A stretch of 10,154 nt of DNA from Methanomicrobiales archaeon (GTDB taxonomy: Archaea; Halobacteriota; Methanomicrobia; Methanomicrobiales; JACTUA01). The stretch is taken from the NCBI GenBank assembly GCA_028678905.1, contig JAJRCO010000350.1, forward strand, positions 1 to 10,154. The letters are read 5' to 3'. Below are positions 6,337-10,154 of the stretch, piece by piece. Under the pieces are notes generated by a model. That model had not been told where the DNA came from and did not search any database. It saw only the letters and a list, made by a program, of their open reading frames with translations. Position numbers and translations under genes: made by a program. Position 1 is the stretch's first letter. Each line of letters opens with the position of its first letter.

Positions 6337-7262
6337 TGGCTGCTCCCCTCCTTGATGAGATCCCGTATATGAGAGATCTCTTTATCCTCCATAATCAGAG
6401 ATCCGATAGTGTAGGGGTACATGACGTGCGCCACGTCATACATCTCCTTCTCCAGGCTTTTCTGAGGTATACCGGTGAGATCCGCGATGCGCCGGATCAT
6501 CATATTGAAGATATCCCGGCACGGTTCCCGCAGAATGTCCAGGGACGGGCCGTTGCAGCCCTGGCAGGGGATATTGTGATGGGGGCAGGCCGCTCCGCAT
6601 CTCCCGAAAGTGACCGACCCCAGACAGAGATAACCCTGGCCGAGCAGACAGTGTTCGCGGTCGGGGATTCCTTCATGGCGGCGACGCAGGTGCCACTTAT
6701 CCACCGACCCCATGACTCGATCGCACTCCGAGCAGACCGATTTCTTGGAGAGCTGGACGGTGTCTCCTTTCACCAGCGCGGGCAGGATCGTCTGCAGGTA
6801 CTTCTCCTTGGGAGGGCATCCGGTGATATAGTAATCCACCTTTGCGATGTCTCCCACCGCGAATGTCCGGTACAGAAACGAGGGGACCTCCTGGGGTAGC
6901 GGATTTCCAGCCTTTCCCGTCTCCACCTCCTGGTACACACACCGGAAGATGTCAACGGAATTGGACAGCATGGACAATCCGGAGATCCCGCCATAACATG
7001 CACAGGTCCCCAGGGCCACGAGCTTTTTGGAACGCTTCCGAATAGTTTTCAATCGCTCCTGATTCTCCTCATTCCGAACCGCACCGGTAACAAAAGCGAT
7101 GTCGATTCCCTCCGGTGGTTCTTTCACGTCCATGATGACCGGTGAGTAGACGATCTCCGCCTGCTGGATCAGGGAAAGAATCTGCTCGTGCAGATCGAGC
7201 ACCGAGATCGTGCACCCCGAACATCCCGCCAGTTCTTCGATTGCAATCTTCATCCGATTCAC
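6333..7262 (-). CDS. Group 3-type [NiFe]-hydrogenase small (Fe-S) subunit, MvhG-like
   Basis: A 309-residue electron-transfer subunit, matching MvhG in length. Proximal-cluster ligands are seen as AGCSGC (C14, C17), GTCACYGG (C87) and TGCPP (C149). A C-terminal set of C177, C180, C205, C213, C222, C226, C233 and C236 (LCLG, CGAAC, CQGC) can hold two further [4Fe-4S] clusters, as in MvhG/FrhG. No twin-arginine leader is present, so the enzyme is cytoplasmic. The open frame begins with GTG at 7262, adjoining the preceding stop, but the ATG at 7253 is preceded at 5 nt by AGGTGA, a good match to the archaeal anti-SD; the real protein may be 306 residues starting MKIAIEELAGCSGC. The 3' end overlaps the large-subunit start by 4 nt. 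It passes electrons from the NiFe site to an acceptor that is not obvious from this locus. Confidence 0.92.
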   Translation of the reverse strand: MNRMKIAIEELAGCSGCTISVLDLHEQILSLIQQAEIVYSPVIMDVKEPPEGIDIAFVTGAVRNEENQERLKTIRKRSKKLVALGTCACYGGISGLSMLSNSVDIFRCVYQEVETGKAGNPLPQEVPSFLYRTFAVGDIAKVDYYITGCPPKEKYLQTILPALVKGDTVQLSKKSVCSECDRVMGSVDKWHLRRRHEGIPDREHCLLGQGYLCLGSVTFGRCGAACPHHNIPCQGCNGPSLDILREPCRDIFNMMIRRIADLTGIPQKSLEKEMYDVAHVMYPYTIGSLIMEDKEISHIRDLIKEGSSQ

Positions 7263-7826
7263 CTACATCAGGATCAGCTTTTTCAGGCAGGCGTTGGGGC
7301 CGGTGTGCACAATCTCCAGCTTTGCCCGCTTGCCGGTGATCTCCTCTATTGCTCCTACCACGTAACCGAATAGGGTCTGACAGAGAGGCCCCCCCTGTTC
7401 CTGACCGTTTCTACGCAGGGTCTGGCGGACGATGCAATCGTGAAAGACCAGGTAGATGAAGGTGGTCCCATTTTCCTGGATCACATACGATGCCCGGTCG
7501 GCAGGCTTCCAGGCCTCGAAAGTGTATTGGCCATGTAGGATGTGAGAGAGCTCCTCCAGCGCCTCTTCCACATTGTCAATCTTCCGGAAGTATTTTGCCA
7601 CCTCGTGGCCAAATTTTTTCCCCGCACGGTAGGTGACCGCGTTCGCTCCCCTTCCCGCGATCTCTTCCAGGGAACGGATGATGAGTCCGTTCAGTTTCAT
7701 CAGGCCATGAAGAGTGTCCTCCAGCTCCTCCGGGGGAGGGATGCACCCCAGAGGGACGTCCTCCGATCGGTAGATCGTATCGGTGTGAAACGACTCCTTC
7801 ATATGTTCGATGGTGCCCTCGCTCAT
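7263..7826 (-). CDS. V4R-like (4-vinyl reductase/hydrocarbon-binding) domain protein
   Basis: A 187-residue soluble protein with no signal peptide. From about residue 55 it has the V4R-style layout: GANAVTYRAGKKFGHEVAKYF, a helix with VEEALEELSHIL, strands including FIYLVFHDCIV, GGPLCQTLFGYVVGAIEEITG, and the end strand with NACLKKLIL. V4R domains bind small molecules or act as sensory domains; C131, C149 and C180 lie at positions where many archaeal members keep metal or Fe-S ligands. The ATG directly abuts the ferredoxin stop and the stop abuts the hydrogenase small-subunit frame, so it is made with them. It may be a small-molecule or redox sensor, or an extra electron-carrier or adaptor subunit; the sequence does not decide. 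Family call moderate. Confidence 0.78.
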   Translation of the reverse strand: MSEGTIEHMKESFHTDTIYRSEDVPLGCIPPPEELEDTLHGLMKLNGLIIRSLEEIAGRGANAVTYRAGKKFGHEVAKYFRKIDNVEEALEELSHILHGQYTFEAWKPADRASYVIQENGTTFIYLVFHDCIVRQTLRRNGQEQGGPLCQTLFGYVVGAIEEITGKRAKLEIVHTGPNACLKKLILM

Positions 7827-8072
7827 CTAGATCACCCTTTTGAGCATCTCGCACACCCGTAGATCGATATAGTGCCTCCGCGAGGGGTACACCCCTCGGT
7901 GCTCCAGCGCCTGCGTGGGACAAATCTCGTGGCAGGACAGACAACCCATGCAATCCCCCGCCTTTACCGGTACGGCAGTGCTGTCCTGGAGCTCGTAGAC
8001 ATGCATAGGACAGTCTTTCACGCACAGACCGCATCCGTTGCATGCATCTTCATCAACGTGAATATCTATCAC
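7827..8072 (-). CDS. 2x[4Fe-4S] ferredoxin, first gene of the hydrogenase operon
   Basis: An 81-residue ferredoxin with two complete cluster motifs: CNGCGLCVKDCP (C11, C14, C17, C21) and CMGCLSCHEICP (C41, C44, C47, C51). The C-terminal 25 residues after the second cluster (with YPSRRHYIDLRVCEMLKR) extend beyond a minimal ferredoxin and could be a docking tail. The start is GTG at 8072, preceded by AGGTGAT at 5 nt, which favours this start. The stop TAG touches the start of the V4R gene. It probably carries electrons to or from the hydrogenase or is a bound subunit of it. A TATA-like box about 50 nt upstream suggests it heads the transcription unit. Confidence 0.92.
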   Translation of the reverse strand: MIDIHVDEDACNGCGLCVKDCPMHVYELQDSTAVPVKAGDCMGCLSCHEICPTQALEHRGVYPSRRHYIDLRVCEMLKRVI

Positions 8073-8184
8073 CGGTTATCACCTTATCGCAAAATATACT
8101 CATAAAAACCTTCAATATCAATTTATAAAAACTTACCGTAAACCGTCAAGAATAAAAACAACTTGCGAAAGATAATATATATTC
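8073..8184. promoter_or_regulatory. Divergent promoter region between the hydrogenase operon and the prepilin peptidase gene
   Basis: A 112-bp AT-rich interval. The minus-strand promoter candidate is TTTTATAAAT (complement of 8121-8130), placing initiation near 8100 and a leader of about 28 nt before the ferredoxin GTG. The box is nearly symmetrical and could also serve the plus strand with a leader of about 30 nt; a second plus-strand AT element (GAATAAAAAC, near 8150-8160) would suit leaderless transcription of the peptidase, which lacks a clear ribosome site. Between them lie a 9-bp palindrome TTACCGTAA (8133-8141) and the tandem heptamers ACCGTAA/ACCGTCA (8135-8148), a possible shared operator. 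Confidence 0.5.
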
Positions 8185-8970
8185 ATGATTCTCTCCCTCG
8201 TGATCAGCGCTCTGGCCATCGGAATAACCCTCCTGTATGCCTCGATCCTGGATATCCGTGAAAGAAGGGTTCCATTCCAGACCTGGTATCCCATGCTCAT
8301 CATCGGCATTCCCCTCGCGGTGTTCCTGTACGGCAGTCTCCTCCTCCTTGATCCTGCCACCGCCATTCGTTACCTTCTTATCTCGGCACTCTTCTGTGGA
8401 CTCTTCTACGGTTTCGCCTATTTTCGCCTGTTCGGAGGTGCTGATGCCTGGGCCTTGATCTTCATCGCGGCACTGATTCCCCTGTTCCCGCTCACCACCT
8501 TTCTCCCCACACCGCCGTTCCAGTTTTTCCCCTTTACCGTGCTCACCAACGCGGTGCTCCTGAACCTGGCCGCTCCTCTGGTCATCTTTATTGGGAATCT
8601 GACAAGGGGTAATCATGCTCCCCTGCGGTATCTGTTCTTCGGCTTTCCCGTTCCCGGAGATCGCATCGGGCAGTATTACGGGTTTGTGATGGAGGATATC
8701 AGGGAAGAGAATGGGGTTCTCTCGCGCAGATTTCTCACTTTCCGGGAGTCACTTATCCGCATGTTCCGGGGCGAGGACCGCCTGTACACAAAACATATCA
8801 GAATGAACCCGGAAAAGTACAGAAAGGAATGTGATCTGTTCCGGAAAGCGGGAAAGGTGTGGATCTCCTACGGGGTCCCTTTCATCGTCCCCATCACCGC
8901 GGGATTTTTTTCCGCACTGGTGGCAGGAGACATTCTTTATGTCGTCATAAAATTTCTGGCAGGAGTCTGA
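8185..8970 (+). CDS. Archaeal A24 prepilin/prearchaellin peptidase
   Basis: A 261-residue integral membrane aspartic protease that would trim class III signal peptides from pilin- or archaellin-like precursors at the cytoplasmic face. The two catalytic aspartates are visible: D23 in YASILDIRERRVP and D87 in FGGADAWAL, the GxGD-type motif in its common archaeal GGAD form. Hydrophobic segments fall near residues 2-21, 34-55, 61-80, 88-107, 115-137 and 228-257, with a long hydrophilic region (about 138-225) between the last two, a layout known from archaeal members such as FlaK/EppA. There is no clear ribosome site before the ATG at 8185, so leaderless expression is possible. It is divergent from the ferredoxin-hydrogenase operon, and hisI follows 9 nt later. 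Family call is strong; the substrates are not in the window. Confidence 0.9.
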   Translation: MILSLVISALAIGITLLYASILDIRERRVPFQTWYPMLIIGIPLAVFLYGSLLLLDPATAIRYLLISALFCGLFYGFAYFRLFGGADAWALIFIAALIPLFPLTTFLPTPPFQFFPFTVLTNAVLLNLAAPLVIFIGNLTRGNHAPLRYLFFGFPVPGDRIGQYYGFVMEDIREENGVLSRRFLTFRESLIRMFRGEDRLYTKHIRMNPEKYRKECDLFRKAGKVWISYGVPFIVPITAGFFSALVAGDILYVVIKFLAGV

Positions 8971-8979
8971 TCAGGAAAT

Positions 8980-9351
8980 ATGCAGCTCATGTATGACCGG
9001 GGGCTTATTCCGGTAGTGGTGCAAGACTTTCAGACGGAAGAGGTGCTGATGGTCGCCTATGCAAATGAGGAGGCGGTCCAGCTCACCAGAACCACCGGTT
9101 TTGCCCATTTCTTCAGCCGGAGCAGGAAGAAGATCTGGAAAAAAGGTGAAGAGAGCGGACATGTACAGCGGGTGGTCCATATTCTCGTGGATTGCGATGG
9201 AGACAGTCTTCTTTATCAGGTGGAACAGGTTGGTGGGGCAGCCTGTCATACCGGGCACCGTTCCTGTTTCTATCGGACCCTGGACGGGGAAGAGATCGCA
9301 CCAACGGTGTTTGATCCCGCGAAGGTGTATAGAAAAGACCATGGATACTAG
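8980..9351 (+). CDS. hisI: Phosphoribosyl-AMP cyclohydrolase (histidine biosynthesis)
   Basis: A 123-residue stand-alone PRA-CH enzyme that opens the purine ring of phosphoribosyl-AMP in histidine biosynthesis in the cytoplasm. Diagnostic blocks are EVLMVAYANEEA, ATG-type substrate loop TTGFAHFFSRSRKKIWKKGE, SGHVQRV, the metal motif DCDGD (71-75) and the VEQVGGAACHTGHRSCFYR block. C72, C89 and C96 are the expected zinc ligands, and D71, D73 and D75 the magnesium site. Length is that of archaeal HisI without the fused HisE domain. The ATG at 8980 follows AGGA at 5 nt; ATG at 8989 is an alternative. It is likely co-transcribed with the prepilin peptidase, with which it has no known functional link. 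Confidence 0.97.
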   Translation: MQLMYDRGLIPVVVQDFQTEEVLMVAYANEEAVQLTRTTGFAHFFSRSRKKIWKKGEESGHVQRVVHILVDCDGDSLLYQVEQVGGAACHTGHRSCFYRTLDGEEIAPTVFDPAKVYRKDHGY

Positions 9352-9390
9352 GGACTGGTCTATTATTCCTGTCTCCCTACTCCAGCAACC

Positions 9391-9397
9391 TTTTTTT
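9391..9397 (+). terminator. T7 tract, likely transcription terminator of the peptidase-hisI unit
   Basis: Seven consecutive T on the coding strand, 40 nt after the hisI stop, preceded by a C/T-rich stretch. Archaeal RNA polymerase terminates at such U-runs without needing a hairpin. No other U-run of this length follows before the next gene. Confidence 0.55.
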
Positions 9398-9427
9398 GTC
9401 ACCAGGATCTTGACTACGCATCCTGTT

Positions 9428-9470
9428 TGAAACGTAAATGAGGAGACTGACATCTCCCGATATCGTTTCA
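9428..9470 (+). other. Hairpin-forming element in the hisI-PIN intergenic region
   Basis: TGAAACG (9428-9434) pairs with CGTTTCA (9464-9470), and inside it GGAGA (9442-9446) pairs with TCTCC (9453-9457) around a 6-nt loop CTGACA. The asymmetric interior between the two stems can form a few more pairs. The surrounding 9352-9658 stretch (307 bp) holds no convincing gene: no tRNA signature, no CRISPR repeat, and only short unsupported frames. The hairpin lies after the T7 tract, so it is either a structured RNA from its own transcript or a DNA-level inverted repeat; its role is unknown. Confidence 0.35.
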
Positions 9471-9570
9471 GCTTCCTCCGACCATCCCTGACCTGTTACG
9501 ATTCCTGCCTCCATCACAAAAAGAACTCGCGACAGCGGTGATGGATCAGATGGCTCCGGAGGTTCCAAAC

Positions 9571-9635
9571 AAAAATATATACTATCAAAAAGCCTTCTCT
9601 TATCGTAATAAAATAAAAAAACGGGGATATAAATT
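9571..9635 (+). promoter_or_regulatory. Candidate promoter elements for the PIN-domain ATPase gene
   Basis: Two TATA-like elements precede the gene: AAAAATATATACTA (9571-9584), which would give a start near 9605 and a leader of about 55 nt, and GATATAAATTG (9626-9635), which would start transcription close to the ATG. Because a good ribosome site (TAGGAG, 9644-9649) is present, the upstream element is the better candidate. Confidence 0.4.
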
Positions 9636-9658
9636 GAACCCTCTAGGAGTCAGATTTT

Positions 9659-10154
9659 ATGATAATCGTACCCGATACAAGCGTAGTAATAGATGGACGT
9701 ATCACCTCCATGATAAAATCTGGGGAATATAAGGGCGCAACAATAGTTATTCCGGAACCGGTCATTGCGGAATTAGAGGCCCAGGCAAACCAGGGACGCG
9801 AAATAGGATTCAGCGGCCTGACCGAACTCCAGGAATTGCAGAAAATGGCCCAGGAGGGCCTGGTGGAGGTCAAATTCGCGGGCGAAAGACCGAACCTGGA
9901 ACAGGTAAAACTCGCGAGTGGGGGAGAGATCGATGCCCTGATACGGAACGTGGCAATCCAGTATCAGGCAAAGTTCATCACAAGCGATGTGGTCCAGGCA
10001 GAGGCGGCCAAGGCTAAAGGCCTGGATGTCCAGTACCTTAAACCACAAATAGGCGACTTCTCCCCCCTCGGCATCGACCAGTTCTTCGATGCGGAGACAA
10101 TCAGTGTCTATCTCAAGGAGCGGGTTCCCCCCATGGTCCGAAAGGGAACCATGA
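9659..10154 (+). CDS. PIN-domain ATPase of the archaeal PilT-like/KH family (COG1855 type), 3' part missing
   Basis: The gene opens at ATG 9659 after TAGGAG at 9 nt and runs off the right edge; 165 residues are visible. They form a PIN nuclease-like domain beginning IIVPDTSVVIDGRI, with the expected acidic residues D6, E38 (VIAELEAQ), D92 (GEIDALIRN) and D110 (FITSDVVQAEAAKAKGL). The order of motifs (AQANQGREIGFSGL, GERPNLEQVKLASGGEIDAL, then the linker QFFDAETISVYLKERVPPMVRKG) matches the N-terminus of archaeal proteins that continue with a PilT/VirB11-like ATPase and a KH domain. Those downstream domains are outside the window and are inferred. Such proteins are widespread in Euryarchaeota; an RNA- or ribosome-related role is suspected from the domains but not proven. 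It appears to be a separate transcription unit. Confidence 0.85.
   Translation, partial: MIIVPDTSVVIDGRITSMIKSGEYKGATIVIPEPVIAELEAQANQGREIGFSGLTELQELQKMAQEGLVEVKFAGERPNLEQVKLASGGEIDALIRNVAIQYQAKFITSDVVQAEAAKAKGLDVQYLKPQIGDFSPLGIDQFFDAETISVYLKERVPPMVRKGTM

Noticed and set aside
8146..8616. 156-residue minus-strand frame opposite the prepilin peptidase
   Set aside because: Low-complexity Glu/Gly/Arg/Lys product that is the complement of a hydrophobic membrane-protein coding strand; a shadow.
9352..9658. tRNA or C/D-box sRNA in the gene-free stretch
   Set aside because: No T-loop GGTTCGA-like signature and no properly spaced C (RUGAUGA) and D (CUGA) boxes; the GTGATGG and CTGA strings present are not in a usable order.
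9538..9732. 64-residue plus-strand frame upstream of the PIN gene
   Set aside because: It overlaps the start of the PIN gene in another frame, spans the candidate promoter, is Lys/Arg/Tyr rich as AT-rich intergenic DNA would give, and lacks a ribosome site.
1..10154. CRISPR array, insertion sequence or phage genes
   Set aside because: No regularly spaced repeats, no transposase-like product, and no terminal inverted repeats with target duplications were seen. Almost all sequence is filled by intact genes on consistent strands.

Overview
The window looks like chromosomal DNA of a hydrogenotrophic methanogenic archaeon, probably of the order Methanomicrobiales. This rests on an Mvh/Frh-type (group 3) [NiFe]-hydrogenase, an archaeal secretion/pilus ATPase, an archaeal A24 prepilin peptidase, a PIN-domain ATPase of the archaeal COG1855 type, stand-alone HisI, and archaeal expression signals (TATA-like boxes, GGAGG/GGTGA ribosome sites, GTGA and TGATG gene junctions). 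The order-level assignment is inference; no 16S or tRNA gene is present.

Layout: positions 1-8072 read entirely on the minus strand. In transcription order: a GTG-started 2x[4Fe-4S] ferredoxin (8072-7827), a cysteine-containing V4R-like protein (7826-7263), hydrogenase small (7262-6333) and large (6336-4954) subunits, a roadblock/LC7 protein (4928-4581), a second protein with a C-terminal roadblock domain (4578-3910), a DUF2226-like protein with a charged tail (3910-3203), a MinD-type ATPase (3138-2350), a two-domain unknown protein (2166-1537), and a type IV pilus/type II secretion-type ATPase (1535 to beyond the left edge) with a roughly 290-residue proline-rich N-terminal extension. Junctions from the ferredoxin to the DUF2226-like gene range from a 4-nt overlap to a 25-nt gap, so that block is almost certainly one operon. 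MinD (64-nt gap) and the 209-aa/ATPase pair (183-nt gap) have candidate promoters of their own.

From 8185 the plus strand carries an A24 prepilin peptidase, divergent from the ferredoxin across a 112-bp AT-rich promoter region, followed 9 bp later by hisI. A T7 tract probably ends that unit. A 307-bp non-coding stretch with a stable-looking hairpin and a TATA-like box leads to the 5' part of a PIN-domain ATPase that runs off the right edge.

Working together (inference): a complete-looking hydrogenase core with ferredoxin, but with no MvhD, HdrABC or FrhB beside it, is co-transcribed with roadblock/DUF2226-like scaffold proteins and placed next to MinD, a secretion/pilus ATPase and a prepilin peptidase. 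One reading is a hydrogen- or redox-responsive module controlling assembly or position of a pilus-like surface machine; the other is a hydrogenase operon that merely neighbours pilus genes. The V4R protein and the absent standard electron-acceptor subunits make this hydrogenase unusual in either case.
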